From Alphaproteobacteria bacterium (GTDB taxonomy: Bacteria > Pseudomonadota > Alphaproteobacteria > RF32 > CAG-239), in NCBI GenBank assembly GCA_017626035.1, contig JAGAJR010000026.1:1-64000 (forward strand): DNA of 64,000 nt. Reading direction: 5' to 3'. Shown in pieces: positions 9,030-17,825 of the stretch; positions within the stretch are counted from its first letter, which is position 1, and each line of letters starts with the position of its first letter. The position numbers and the translations under genes were made by a program. The notes beneath the pieces were generated by a model. The model was not told the origin of the DNA. It did not search any database and was given only the letters and a program-made list of their open reading frames with translations.

Positions 9030-10163
9030 ATGGATTGGTTAATTAATGCTGTTTATTATGTCGTGCCTTTTGTTGTTCTTTTAGGCATATTGGTTTTTGT
9101 TCATGAATTCGGGCATTTTCTGGTTGCAAGAATGACCGGTGTTTGCGTAGAGGCTTTTTCCATCGGTTTTGGAAAGGTGTTATGGAGCAAAACGGATAAA
9201 CACGGCACTAACTGGCGGATTTCGGCCGTGCCTTTGGGCGGATATTGTCAATTTCTCGGCGACGGGGATGCGTCTTCCTCTACGGCTGACGAAAAAGCCG
9301 TTGAATTAACGGAAGAAGAAAAAAAGCATGCTTTTAATTTTCAGAATCCTTATAAGAAGCTGGCTATTGCTTTAGCCGGTCCGGGAGCCAACTATTTTTT
9401 TGCCATTTTGGTGTTTACGGGTATCTTTTTCTTTCTCGGAAAAATCAGTTTTCCTCCTGTCGTGGGCGAAGTTTTTCCGGACAGTGCCGCCGCAGAAGCC
9501 GGTATTCAGGCCAATGACCGTATTTTGACAATCAACGGGCATAAGATTGAGCATTTTGATGACATTCGCCGGGAAGTAGATTTGATTACCGACGGCAAGG
9601 TTGAAGTTGAGTTGTTGAGAAACGAACAGCCGATGACTTTAAACTTTAAGTTAAAAGAACTGGAAGTTTCCGGAATGGACGGGACAATTACCAAAAGGCC
9701 GATGCTTGGCGTTAAGTCGGTTAATGCCATTGAAATAGAGTATCAGAAACTTTCTCTTTGGAATGCTTTCAAAAATGCTTCGATTGAAACGTGGGACATC
9801 ACGGCTGCGACATTGCGTGGCGTCGGACAGATGATTACCGGAAAACGCAGCGGAGAAGAATTGGGCGGGATTATCCGTATTGCGGAAATGACCGGCGATA
9901 TTTCCAAACAAAGCGGTGTTTTGGATTTTCTGGTATTTATGGCTTTGCTTTCCATTAATTTGGGATTGATTAACTTGTTCCCAATTCCGGTTTTGGATGG
10001 CGGTCATGTCGTTTTATATGTGATTGAAATTGTTACCGGCAGAGAAATCAGCAATCAGGTGAAAGATGTTTTGTTTAAACTGGGTTTTGCTTTGATTGTT
10101 GCATTGATGGTTTTTGCCACATGGAATGATTTTGTTCGTTTATTTCACAGATGGTTTGCGTAA
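9030..10163 (+). CDS. rseP: Site-2 intramembrane zinc metalloprotease RseP
   Basis: A 377-residue S2P-family protease. The zinc motif HEFGH is in the first transmembrane helix (FVHEFGHFLVARMTG). One PDZ domain follows at about residues 145-220 (VVGEVFPDSAAAEAGIQANDRI). The C-terminal NLFPIPVLDGGH motif supplies the third zinc ligand. Members cleave anti-sigma factors and remnant signal peptides. An extracytoplasmic stress role is inferred from the family; no anti-sigma factor gene is in the window. Its position between cdsA and bamA is conserved in proteobacteria. Confidence 0.95.
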   Translation: MDWLINAVYYVVPFVVLLGILVFVHEFGHFLVARMTGVCVEAFSIGFGKVLWSKTDKHGTNWRISAVPLGGYCQFLGDGDASSSTADEKAVELTEEEKKHAFNFQNPYKKLAIALAGPGANYFFAILVFTGIFFFLGKISFPPVVGEVFPDSAAAEAGIQANDRILTINGHKIEHFDDIRREVDLITDGKVEVELLRNEQPMTLNFKLKELEVSGMDGTITKRPMLGVKSVNAIEIEYQKLSLWNAFKNASIETWDITAATLRGVGQMITGKRSGEELGGIIRIAEMTGDISKQSGVLDFLVFMALLSINLGLINLFPIPVLDGGHVVLYVIEIVTGREISNQVKDVLFKLGFALIVALMVFATWNDFVRLFHRWFA

Positions 10164-10191
10164 GCAGGCTTGTTTTTAAGGGATTTTACCT

Positions 10192-12456
10192 ATGAAAAAA
10201 ATATGTTTATGGACTATTCTTTGGGGAATGTTAATGGCGTCTGACGTTCAGGCGTCCGCTGTTTATGTTCGGGATATTCAGGTAAACGGGTTGCAAAGAG
10301 TGGAGCAGGAAACCGTTTTATCTTATCTGGATATTCAAAAGGGACGGGCAGTGTCTCAGGAAAAACTGGATGCTTCCTTAAAGCAGCTTTATGCGACGGG
10401 ATTGTTTTCCGATGTGGTGTTTGATGTCAGCAGTAATGGTTTGCTGGTTATCAAGATTGTTGAAAACCCTGTCGTTAATAAACGTGTTTTTGACGGTAAT
10501 GACAAGATTGACGATAAAATTCTGGAATCCGAGGTTCAATTGGCTCCGCGTTCTATTTACAGCCGAGCCAAAGTTCAGGAAGACGTGAAACGAATTCTGG
10601 AAGTTTATAAACGTTCCGGACGCTATGCCGTTGTGGTTGAACCGAAAATTATTAACCGCGATCAAAACCGCGTGGATTTGATTTTTGAAATTGACGAAGG
10701 TCCGGCAGCCAGCATTGACAAGGTTAACTTTGTCGGCAATGTGCATTATTCCGATGAGGATTTGCAGGGCGAAATTATGAGTAAGGAAAGCCGTTGGTAC
10801 AGAATCTTTTCGAGTTCCGAAAATTATGATCCTGAAAAAACGAATTATGATAAAGAATTGCTGCGTCGTTTCTATTTGAAGCACGGTTATGCCGATTTTC
10901 GCGTTGTTTCTGCCGTGGCTGAGTTAAGTCCGGATAAAAAATCTTTTGTTTTGACTTATGTTTTGGATGAAGGAAAACGTTATAAGATAAAAGATATTGT
11001 TATTAATTCTGAAATCAGCGACGTGAATGTGGAACCGATGTATGAAGAGGTTCTGTTTGAAAAAGGCGACTGGTATAATGCCGATTTGGTGGAAAAGAGC
11101 GTTTATGCCTTGACGGAAGAATTGGGCAAATCCGGTTTCGCTTTTGTTGATGTCGTTCCTGACTTAAATAAAAATCTGGATGCGGGTGAAATTGACGTTG
11201 CTTTTGATATTAAAGAAGGCGATCGCGTTTTCATTAACCGCATTAACATTACCGGAAACGACAGAACGCAGGATGATGTTATCCGCCGTGAGTTCAGAAT
11301 AGACGAGGGCGATGCTTTCAATGCCGCAAAACTGAGAGCCAGCCGCCGCAATGTTGAAAATCTGAACTACTTCAGCAAGGTGGATATTGATACGGTTCCG
11401 ACCGAAGACGGAAACAAGGCTGATTTGAATGTTAATGTTCAGGAAAAATCTACCGGTTACTTTAATGTCGGTGTGGGTTATTCCACGGTTAACGGTGCTT
11501 TAATCAGAACCGGCGTTACCGAAAATAACTTCCAGGGCAAAGGCCAGCAGCTGTCTTTGGATGCCGGAATTTCCCAACGGGCTTCCGAGTATAACCTGAG
11601 CTTTACCGAGCCGTATTTCCTCGGCAGACGTTTGAGTGCCGGTGTTGACGTATTCCGTACTGAAGAAGACTATCAGGACGAAGGGTCTTATGACAGCGAA
11701 AGCACGGGCGGACGTGTTCGTTTGGGTTGGAATTATACGGATGATTTGTCCCAGTATGCGAGATATACGCTGCGTCAGGATAAAATCAGCAATGTTGCCC
11801 ATGATGCTTCTCAGTATATTAAAAACGAAGAGGGATCTTATACCGGTTCCATTATCGGTCAGACCACTGTTTATGATAAACGGGACAGTGCCATTAATCC
11901 GAAGGAAGGGTATTATTTGTCCTTGGGTAATGATGTTGCCGGTGCCGGCGGGGATGAGAAGTTCCTGAAATTTGATGCCAAGGCTTATACTTATTATACC
12001 CTTGCCGACTATTACACCTTCAAATTCTTTGTCAACGGCGGTTATATTACCGGTTACGGCGGCAAAGACGTTCGTCTGATGAACCGGTATTATTTGGGTG
12101 GCTCTACGCTGAGAGGTTTTGAATTCGGCGGTATCGGCGCCCGTGATAAATATACGGATGACGCTTTGGGCGGTAACTGGATGGTTTATTCCGGAGCCGA
12201 GATGTCTTTCCCTATCGGTTTGGATGAATTAGGCATTAAAGGCCGCACCTTTGTCGATATGGGTATGTTAGGCAAACCGGATAATATTGACAGGGATATT
12301 GTTGAATATTCGTCATCGCCTCGTGTGGCAGCCGGTTTTGGTTTCGGTTGGATGTCGCCGATGGGACAAATCGATGTTGATATTGCCTTCCCGATTGTTA
12401 AAGAAAAATATGACAAGACAGAGGCTTTTCGTTTGAATTTCGGTACCCGCCTCTAA
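10192..12456 (+). CDS. bamA: Outer-membrane protein assembly factor BamA
   Basis: A 754-residue Omp85 protein. A signal peptide covers about residues 1-22 (MKKICLWTILWGML...VQASA). Five POTRA domains follow (first: VYVRDIQVNGLQRVEQETV). The C-terminal 16-strand barrel from about residue 420 contains RGFEFGGIGARD, the conserved RGF loop. It is the core of the BAM machine inserting beta-barrels into the outer membrane. It ends with Leu rather than the usual Phe. Directly after the stop lies the long palindrome at 12461-12573. Confidence 0.96.
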   Translation: MKKICLWTILWGMLMASDVQASAVYVRDIQVNGLQRVEQETVLSYLDIQKGRAVSQEKLDASLKQLYATGLFSDVVFDVSSNGLLVIKIVENPVVNKRVFDGNDKIDDKILESEVQLAPRSIYSRAKVQEDVKRILEVYKRSGRYAVVVEPKIINRDQNRVDLIFEIDEGPAASIDKVNFVGNVHYSDEDLQGEIMSKESRWYRIFSSSENYDPEKTNYDKELLRRFYLKHGYADFRVVSAVAELSPDKKSFVLTYVLDEGKRYKIKDIVINSEISDVNVEPMYEEVLFEKGDWYNADLVEKSVYALTEELGKSGFAFVDVVPDLNKNLDAGEIDVAFDIKEGDRVFINRINITGNDRTQDDVIRREFRIDEGDAFNAAKLRASRRNVENLNYFSKVDIDTVPTEDGNKADLNVNVQEKSTGYFNVGVGYSTVNGALIRTGVTENNFQGKGQQLSLDAGISQRASEYNLSFTEPYFLGRRLSAGVDVFRTEEDYQDEGSYDSESTGGRVRLGWNYTDDLSQYARYTLRQDKISNVAHDASQYIKNEEGSYTGSIIGQTTVYDKRDSAINPKEGYYLSLGNDVAGAGGDEKFLKFDAKAYTYYTLADYYTFKFFVNGGYITGYGGKDVRLMNRYYLGGSTLRGFEFGGIGARDKYTDDALGGNWMVYSGAEMSFPIGLDELGIKGRTFVDMGMLGKPDNIDRDIVEYSSSPRVAAGFGFGWMSPMGQIDVDIAFPIVKEKYDKTEAFRLNFGTRL

Positions 12457-12460
12457 AAAT

Positions 12461-12573
12461 ATGCTTTGTGGCCTGCTAGCGTCATTTTGTGCAGTCTCGA
12501 AAAATTCATGTACGTCTTTGTACACTAAAATTTTTCTCGCTTTCAAAATAACGTTATCAGGCTCACACATCAT
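12461..12573. repeat. Long palindrome copy A with shared 50-nt core (bamA-lpxD)
   Basis: Nearly the whole bamA-lpxD gap folds as one imperfect hairpin. The inner core (12492-12541, CAGTCTCGAAAAATTCATG... to ...TTTTTCTCGCT) matches copy B at 15117-15166 at 48 of 50 positions. The outer arms (ATG-TTTGTGGCCTG-TA-CGT-ATTTTG on the left and its imperfect complement on the right) are unlike copy B. The central hairpin is TGTAC-GTCTTT-GTACA. Confidence 0.9.
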
Positions 12574-12603
12574 ATTTTATCTAAATTAAGAAGGAGCAAA
12601 AAT

Positions 12604-13617
12604 ATGGTTGATACAAATTTCTATAATAACAACGGTCCGTTTACACTGCAAAAGATTGCGGAATCCTGTGAAGCAAAATTGGCGGATGCAAGCAAGTCAA
12701 TTATTGAGGTTCGGGATATTGCGTCCATGGAAAATGCCGGTGAGGGAGAAATTTGTTTCTTCTATGATAAAAAGGCCAAGGAAAAAGCAGCAAACATCAA
12801 AGCGACGGCTTGTGTTACGACTGAAGATTTGGCCGCTTTTGTTCCGGGAAACGTTGTTGTTTTAACGGTGGCTAATCCGAAACTGGCTTTTTTGAAGTTA
12901 AACAGCCTTTTGTATTCGGAGAGGCATCCGCAGCCGAACACTTCTTCTTCCGCTCGTATTCATCCGTCAGCCATTATCGGTGAAAACTGCTTTATCGGAG
13001 AAAATGTTGTTATCGGAAAAGATGTTAAAATCGGCAAAAACTGTGTGATTGAGCATAATGCCGTTATTGATGCCGGATGTGTTATCGGAGATAACAACCG
13101 TATCGGTGTCGGAGCCCATATTTCTTACTGCCGGATGGGAAGCAATTGTTACATTTTCAGCGGAGCAAGAATTGGTCAGGACGGTTTCGGCTTTATGATG
13201 GTGGCCGGACAGCACAAGAGAATCCCTCAGGTAGGATTGGTTATTATCGGCAATGATGTGGAAGTCGGAGCAAATACCTGTATTGACCGCGGGGCTTTGG
13301 ATAATACGGTAATCGGCGACGGATGCCGGATTGACAATTTGGTGCAGATTGCCCATAACGATAAACTGGGTAAAGGGTGTGTCGTCGTTTCTCAGACCGG
13401 TATTGCCGGAAGCTGTACTTTCGGAGATTATGTGGTTTGCGGCGGTCAGACCGGTTTTGCCGATCATTTGACAATTGGCAGCGGAGCCCAAATTGGAGCC
13501 CAGTCAGGTATTATGAGAGATATTGAACCGGGAAGCGTTGTTATGGGATATCCGGCTGTTCCGATTAAAGATTTTATGCGTCAGGTTTCTTTTATCCAGA
13601 AAAGCACAAAGAAATAA
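12604..13617 (+). CDS. lpxD: UDP-3-O-acylglucosamine N-acyltransferase
   Basis: A 337-residue left-handed beta-helix acyltransferase, third step of lipid A synthesis. The N-terminal uridine-binding domain (about residues 1-110) leads into hexapeptide repeats ([20 protein letters not shown] and on). The catalytic-histidine region is [18 protein letters not shown] precedes the ATG by 8 nt. It heads the lpxD-fabZ-lpxA-lpxI-lpxB block and is separated from bamA by the long palindrome, which could set relative mRNA levels. Confidence 0.96.
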   Translation: MVDTNFYNNNGPFTLQKIAESCEAKLADASKSIIEVRDIASMENAGEGEICFFYDKKAKEKAANIKATACVTTEDLAAFVPGNVVVLTVANPKLAFLKLNSLLYSERHPQPNTSSSARIHPSAIIGENCFIGENVVIGKDVKIGKNCVIEHNAVIDAGCVIGDNNRIGVGAHISYCRMGSNCYIFSGARIGQDGFGFMMVAGQHKRIPQVGLVIIGNDVEVGANTCIDRGALDNTVIGDGCRIDNLVQIAHNDKLGKGCVVVSQTGIAGSCTFGDYVVCGGQTGFADHLTIGSGAQIGAQSGIMRDIEPGSVVMGYPAVPIKDFMRQVSFIQKSTKK

Positions 13618-13623
13618 TTTAGG

Positions 13624-13651
13624 GTTTACAAAAAAAGGGATTTTTTGTAAA
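13624..13651 (+). repeat. AT-rich hairpin between lpxD and fabZ
   Basis: TTTACAAAAAA pairs with TTTTTTGTAAA around AGGGA. AGGGTTT occurs directly on both sides. It is possibly an mRNA stability or partial termination element. Confidence 0.6.
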
Positions 13652-13684
13652 AGGGTTTCAGTTTAATAATAAAGGAAAAAACTA

Positions 13685-14134
13685 ATGTCTGAAAATAAAA
13701 TTTATCAAGTTGAAGAAATTATGGATATGCTGCCGCACAGATATCCGTTTTTGCTGGTGGACAGATTAGAGGTTGAAGTTCCGGGCGAGAAAGGTATCGG
13801 CTTGAAAAATGTTACCATGAACGAGGAATTTTTCCAAGGCCATTTCCCGGGTAATCCGGTTATGCCGGGTGTGTTGCAAATCGAAGCTATGGCTCAGACT
13901 GCCGGAGCATTGGTTATTGCCGGAACCGAAAATTATAAAGAAAATAAAAAAGGTGTTTTCTTCATGTCTATTGACGGTGTTAAATTCCGTAAACCGGTTA
14001 AGCCGGGAGATCAGTTGAAAATGCACGTTGAAAAAATTAAGGCCCGCCGTAATGTTTTTGTTTTCAGAGGAGAAACAAAAGTTGACGGACAGGTTGTCAG
14101 CGAAGCTGAATTTACGGCAATGATTGTTGAGTAA
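13685..14134 (+). CDS. fabZ: 3-hydroxyacyl-[ACP] dehydratase FabZ
   Basis: A 149-residue hot-dog-fold dehydratase of fatty acid elongation. The catalytic His is in GHFPGNPVMPGVLQIEAMAQ, and the N-terminal signature is LPHRYPFLLVDR. It competes with LpxA for 3-hydroxyacyl-ACP, and the two genes are neighbours here as in most Gram-negatives. An intrinsic terminator follows it and lpxA has its own promoter, so the operon is punctuated here. Confidence 0.97.
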   Translation: MSENKIYQVEEIMDMLPHRYPFLLVDRLEVEVPGEKGIGLKNVTMNEEFFQGHFPGNPVMPGVLQIEAMAQTAGALVIAGTENYKENKKGVFFMSIDGVKFRKPVKPGDQLKMHVEKIKARRNVFVFRGETKVDGQVVSEAEFTAMIVE

Positions 14135-14155
14135 TTTGTTGACGTTGTTACCAAT

Positions 14156-14187
14156 GAAAAAGCCCTGCGTTTGCGGGGCTTTTTTTG
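14156..14187 (+). terminator. Terminator after fabZ
   Basis: AAAAGCCCTGC paired with GCGGGGCTTTTTTT: a strong stem plus T-run between fabZ and lpxA. Confidence 0.85.
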
Positions 14188-14217
14188 TAATAACTTGTAG
14201 GTTTTTGTGTTTTTACA

Positions 14218-14245
14218 TTGCAATTAAATTTGGTTATTTTATTAT
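14218..14245 (+). promoter_or_regulatory. Candidate sigma-70-type promoter for lpxA
   Basis: TTGCAA, 16-bp spacer, TATTAT, about 40 bp before the lpxA start and directly after the fabZ terminator. Confidence 0.5.
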
Positions 14246-14285
14246 CATTAACAGTATTTCAACTTTATAGAAAAGGAAATTTTTT

Positions 14286-15083
14286 ATGACTAATATTCAT
14301 CCTACAGCAGTCGTTGAAGACGGTGCTCAAATTGCCGCCAGTGCGAAAATCGGACCTTTGTGCTGGATTAGCTCCCGAGCCAAAATCGGCGAAAATGTTC
14401 AGCTTTTGGGCAGAGTTACCGTTATGGGAGATACGACTATCGGAGAAGGGACAATTGTTTTTCCGGGGGCTGTATTGGGTGCCGGTCCGCAGGATCACGG
14501 CAATGAATTTAAGTCTGAAGCAAAATTGATTATCGGCAAAAACAATATTATCCGTGAGAATGTTACCATGCATGCCGGTACGCCGAAAGAGCATTTTACA
14601 ACCACGGTTGGCAATGATTGTATGTTTATGATTAACTCTCACGTTGCTCATGACTGTGTGGTCGGCAATAACGTGATTATGACTAACAACGCTGTTATCG
14701 GCGGTCATGTTCGCGTCGGAGACGGAGCTATTTTGGGCGGAAACTGTGCCGTTCACCAGTTTTGCCGTATCGGCCGCAAGGCTATGATTGGCGGTTTGTC
14801 CGGTGTTGACCGTGATGTTATTCCTTTCGGCATTGTGGTCGGTGAACGCGGAAAACTGCGTGGTTTGAATGTTATCGGCTTGAAACGCAGCGGTTTTGAA
14901 GAATCCGTCATTAAAGCCATTACCCGTGCTTATATGTATATTTTCAAAGGTAAGGAAGACAACTTTGTTACCCGTTTGGAAAAAGCTCATGAGAAGTATA
15001 AAGACAATGAAATGATTATGGAACAAATCAAGTTCATTGACGAGGCATTGGCTGGGCGTCGAAACATCATGACCGCAGAATAA
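14286..15083 (+). CDS. lpxA: Acyl-[ACP]-UDP-N-acetylglucosamine O-acyltransferase
   Basis: A 265-residue LpxA, first enzyme of lipid A synthesis. It begins with IHPTAVVEDGAQI, continues with hexapeptide turns, contains the catalytic-His region (MINSHVAHDCVVGNN), and ends with the helical C-terminal domain (LKRSGFEESVIKAIT). The length is typical. AAAGGAAA lies shortly before the ATG. Downstream, the lpxA stop codon sits inside the left arm of the second long palindrome, so the end of this gene is part of the hairpin. Confidence 0.96.
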   Translation: MTNIHPTAVVEDGAQIAASAKIGPLCWISSRAKIGENVQLLGRVTVMGDTTIGEGTIVFPGAVLGAGPQDHGNEFKSEAKLIIGKNNIIRENVTMHAGTPKEHFTTTVGNDCMFMINSHVAHDCVVGNNVIMTNNAVIGGHVRVGDGAILGGNCAVHQFCRIGRKAMIGGLSGVDRDVIPFGIVVGERGKLRGLNVIGLKRSGFEESVIKAITRAYMYIFKGKEDNFVTRLEKAHEKYKDNEMIMEQIKFIDEALAGRRNIMTAE

Positions 15084-15205
15084 ATCATTTAATAGAGTAT
15101 CTAGAGCGATTTTTTCCAGTCTCAAAAAATTCATGTACGTCTTTGTACACTAAAATTTTTTTCGCTGTTAAAATCGCTCTATCTATCTCTCTAAAATGAT
15201 TTATT
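15079..15205. repeat. Long palindrome copy B with shared 50-nt core (lpxA-lpxI)
   Basis: The whole lpxA-lpxI gap is one imperfect hairpin with arms of about 55 nt. The outer arms (AATAAATCATTT...AGAGCGATTTT and its complement) are specific to this copy. The core at 15117-15166 matches the bamA-lpxD copy, except that core position 8 is A rather than G and its paired position 45 is T rather than C. That is a compensatory change preserving the base pair. Confidence 0.9.
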
Positions 15206-15223
15206 TAATTCAAAGGGGCATTT

Positions 15224-16060
15224 ATGAATAAGCAGAAAAAGTTAGGCATTATTGCCGGAGGCGGTTCTCTTCCCGGAATGTTGATTCAGTATTGTCAGAA
15301 AACGGGGCGGGAATTTTTTGTTTTGGGGATTGAAGGCAATGCGGACAGGGCTGTCGTCAGTGACGGTATTCCTCATCAATGGATAAGGATTGGGCAGGCC
15401 GGTACCGGTTTCAAGCGTTTTAAAGAAGAAAAAGTTCAAGAAGTTGTGATGATCGGAACGATTAAACGTCCGTCTTTTGCCGATTTGGTTCCTGATTTGC
15501 GGACAACGGCTTTTTTTGCAAGAATTGGTATGAAGTCTTTGGGAGATGACGGTATTTTACGAGCCGTTGTCAAAGAAATAGAGGGCGAAGGCATCATTGT
15601 CAGAGGTATTCATGAAGTTATGCCGGATTTGTTGGTGAAAAACGGTATCCTCGGAAAAATCAAGCCGGATAAACAGGCAATGGCAGACATCAAACGCGGT
15701 GTTGAGGTCGCTTTGGCTTTGGGACGTCTGGATGTCGGGCAATCGGTTGTGGTACAGCAAGGCTTGGTTCTCGGTGTGGAAGGAATTGAAGGAACGGATG
15801 AACTGCTTCGCCGCTGTGGCGGATATCGTCGCAAAGGAGACGGCGGGGTTTTGGTTAAGCTTCGCAAACCGCAGCAGGATATGCGGATTGATTTGCCGAC
15901 AATAGGTGTGCAAACTTTGTTAAAAGCCAAGGAAAGCGGTTTGAGAGGAGTTGCCGTTCACACCGGAAACGGTTTGATTGTGGATGAAAAAGATGTTATC
16001 CGGCAGGCGGATAAGCTGGGATTGTTCGTTATGGGAGTGAATCCGGATGAATATGAATAG
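15224..16060 (+). CDS. lpxI: UDP-2,3-diacylglucosamine pyrophosphatase LpxI
   Basis: A 278-residue DUF1009 protein starting KLGIIAGGGSLPGMLIQYC, the LpxI signature. LpxI hydrolyses UDP-2,3-diacylglucosamine to lipid X and replaces LpxH in alphaproteobacteria, a useful lineage marker. AAAGGGG lies about 8 nt before the ATG. The 3' end overlaps lpxB by 14 nt, indicating coupled translation of two consecutive lipid A steps. Confidence 0.95.
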   Translation: MNKQKKLGIIAGGGSLPGMLIQYCQKTGREFFVLGIEGNADRAVVSDGIPHQWIRIGQAGTGFKRFKEEKVQEVVMIGTIKRPSFADLVPDLRTTAFFARIGMKSLGDDGILRAVVKEIEGEGIIVRGIHEVMPDLLVKNGILGKIKPDKQAMADIKRGVEVALALGRLDVGQSVVVQQGLVLGVEGIEGTDELLRRCGGYRRKGDGGVLVKLRKPQQDMRIDLPTIGVQTLLKAKESGLRGVAVHTGNGLIVDEKDVIRQADKLGLFVMGVNPDEYE

Positions 16061-17222
16061 AAAACTGAAAATCTATCTGGTGGCCGGAGAACCGAGCGGA
16101 GATGCTTTAGGTTCCCGTTTTATGAAGGCGATGCGGAACAAAACGGAGGATAATGTCGAATTTTTCGGTGTCGGCGGCGAAAGTATGGAAAAACAGGGGT
16201 TGAAATCGCTGTTTGATATTTCTGATTTGGCCATTATGGGATTGGCGGAAGTTATCCCCAGTATTCCGAAAGTTTTGCGGCGTATTCGGGAAACGGTGAA
16301 TGATATTGTTCGCGTGCAGCCGGATGTGGTGATTACGATTGACAGTTGGAGTTTTGCTTCCCGAGTGCAGAAGGCTTTAAGAAAAAAACATCTGGGTATT
16401 CCTCAGGTGCATTATGTGGCTCCGCAGGTTTGGGCTTGGAAAAAGAAAAGAGCCAGAACGATGTATAAATATGTGGATCATTTGTTGACGCTTCTGCCGC
16501 AGGAACCGAAATACTTTACGCCATATGGTCTGGAAACGACGTTTGTCGGGCATCCGGTAATTGAAAGCAATGTTGTTAAGGGAAAAGGCGGAGAGTTTCG
16601 CAAAAAATTCGGAATCGGAGAAGACAGGCGGATTATGGCGGTGCTTCCGGGATCCCGGCATAATGAAGTTGCCAAATTGCTGCCGGTATTTTTGGAAGCA
16701 GCTCAAAAGATTTATGATGAAGACAATCATTTCTGTTTTGTGATTCCGACGGTTAAGACAGTTGCCCAAAGAGTCAAAAACATGGTGGCTCAATCCAAGC
16801 TTCCGATTGTGGTCGTGGAGGATGAAGCCGACCGCCATAATGCTTTTAATGCGGCGGAAATTGCCGTGGCGGCGTCCGGAACGGTGGCTTTGGAACTGGC
16901 CATTGCCAATATTCCGCATGTAATTGCTTATAAAGTATCGCCTTTTTCGGCAATGCTGGCTCGGCGGTTTTTGCATATTCAGTTTGTTAATCTCTCCAAT
17001 ATTCTTTTGGGAAGGGAAATTATACCGGAACTTTTGCAGGAACGTTGTGTGAGCGGAAATATTAAAAATTATATGTTGGATTTGTTGGATAAAGGCGATT
17101 TGTATGAAAAGCAAATGGACGGTTTTGAGAAAGTCCGCAAAATTTTGGGAATGGGACGGCAGACGCCGAGTGAAAATGCCTGTGATGCCATTTTAGGCAT
17201 TATTGCTGAAAAGCATAAATAA
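16047..17222 (+). CDS. lpxB: Lipid-A-disaccharide synthase
   Basis: A 391-residue GT19 glycosyltransferase joining UDP-diacylglucosamine and lipid X. The N-terminal signature is YLVAGEPSGDALGSRF. HYVAPQVWAWKKKR and VLPGSRHNEV mark the two Rossmann halves, and AASGTVALELA the donor site. The start overlaps the lpxI end; ATGs at 16047 and 16053 are both possible. It is the last gene of the lpx block and is followed by another long palindrome. Confidence 0.96.
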   Translation: MNMNRKLKIYLVAGEPSGDALGSRFMKAMRNKTEDNVEFFGVGGESMEKQGLKSLFDISDLAIMGLAEVIPSIPKVLRRIRETVNDIVRVQPDVVITIDSWSFASRVQKALRKKHLGIPQVHYVAPQVWAWKKKRARTMYKYVDHLLTLLPQEPKYFTPYGLETTFVGHPVIESNVVKGKGGEFRKKFGIGEDRRIMAVLPGSRHNEVAKLLPVFLEAAQKIYDEDNHFCFVIPTVKTVAQRVKNMVAQSKLPIVVVEDEADRHNAFNAAEIAVAASGTVALELAIANIPHVIAYKVSPFSAMLARRFLHIQFVNLSNILLGREIIPELLQERCVSGNIKNYMLDLLDKGDLYEKQMDGFEKVRKILGMGRQTPSENACDAILGIIAEKHK

Positions 17223-17315
17223 CTGTTTGACAATTAGACAAAAATATATCATAACCGTATCATCTTGTTAAGATTATGAGAGTGTATTTTTTTGTCGAAC
17301 TAAAACAGTTATATT
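17219..17315. repeat. Long imperfect palindrome after lpxB
   Basis: Outer arms ATAACTGTTT / AAACAGTTAT, then GACAAAAA / TTTTTTTGTC, then CATAA / TTATG, with an apical ATCTT-GTT-AAGAT hairpin, fill the whole lpxB to 17316 gap. It has no sequence match to the two other long palindromes. Confidence 0.75.
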
Positions 17316-17717
17316 ATGATTAATTGGAAAAAAGTTAAAAATTTTCTGCGAGTTTCCTTAACGGTAAAAGAAATTACCTCTTTGATGAAGGTTCACATGG
17401 TGCAGGTTTGCTGCGGCCGGAGTTGTGAAACCTTTAATCTTGAGGAAATGAAGCTTGTGGAAACAGATCATGGCAGAGAGATGGTAATTATTTATCCTTG
17501 GGAACATCTTTTTTGGGAAGTTAGCCTGGACAGAAAAGTTGCCGCTTATGGCCCTGATGTTGCGGAACTGCGTTATCAGGGAGAAATGTTTGATTTTTCG
17601 GAGTTAGTCTGTTCGGAAGAAACTTACAAATGTTGGATGTTGTCGGACGGAATGGCTGTAAGAATATGGGGAAAAACTCCGGAAACACTGCATTTTCGCA
17701 AAGTGAAAGATCTTTAA
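17316..17717 (+). CDS. Hypothetical protein, 133 aa
   Basis: A soluble 133-residue protein that I do not recognise. It has two adjacent Cys-containing turns (VCCGRSCETF) and a Trp-rich beta-type C-terminal half (YPWEHLFWEV, CWMLSDGMAVRIWG). No signal peptide or membrane helix is visible. The ATG has no clear Shine-Dalgarno because the long palindrome runs right up to it, so translation could depend on that structure. It is followed by its own terminator and is probably independent of lpxB and comEC. Confidence 0.6.
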   Translation: MINWKKVKNFLRVSLTVKEITSLMKVHMVQVCCGRSCETFNLEEMKLVETDHGREMVIIYPWEHLFWEVSLDRKVAAYGPDVAELRYQGEMFDFSELVCSEETYKCWMLSDGMAVRIWGKTPETLHFRKVKDL

Positions 17718-17737
17718 GCAATATGCTTTTTGACAAA

Positions 17738-17778
17738 GAAAAGTTGCCTAAGCTGTTAAAGCCGGGCAACTTTTTTTT
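17738..17778 (+). terminator. Terminator before comEC
   Basis: AAAGTTGCC pairs with GGCAACTTT and is followed by eight T. Confidence 0.8.
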
Positions 17779-17825
17779 GCATTCTTTTTTCTTCGGGATT
17801 ACATTAGTCATAAAAGGAGAGAAGT

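Noticed and set aside
10378-10884. 168-codon minus-strand frame inside bamA
   Set aside because: Antisense shadow of the clearly coding bamA frame; no independent evidence.
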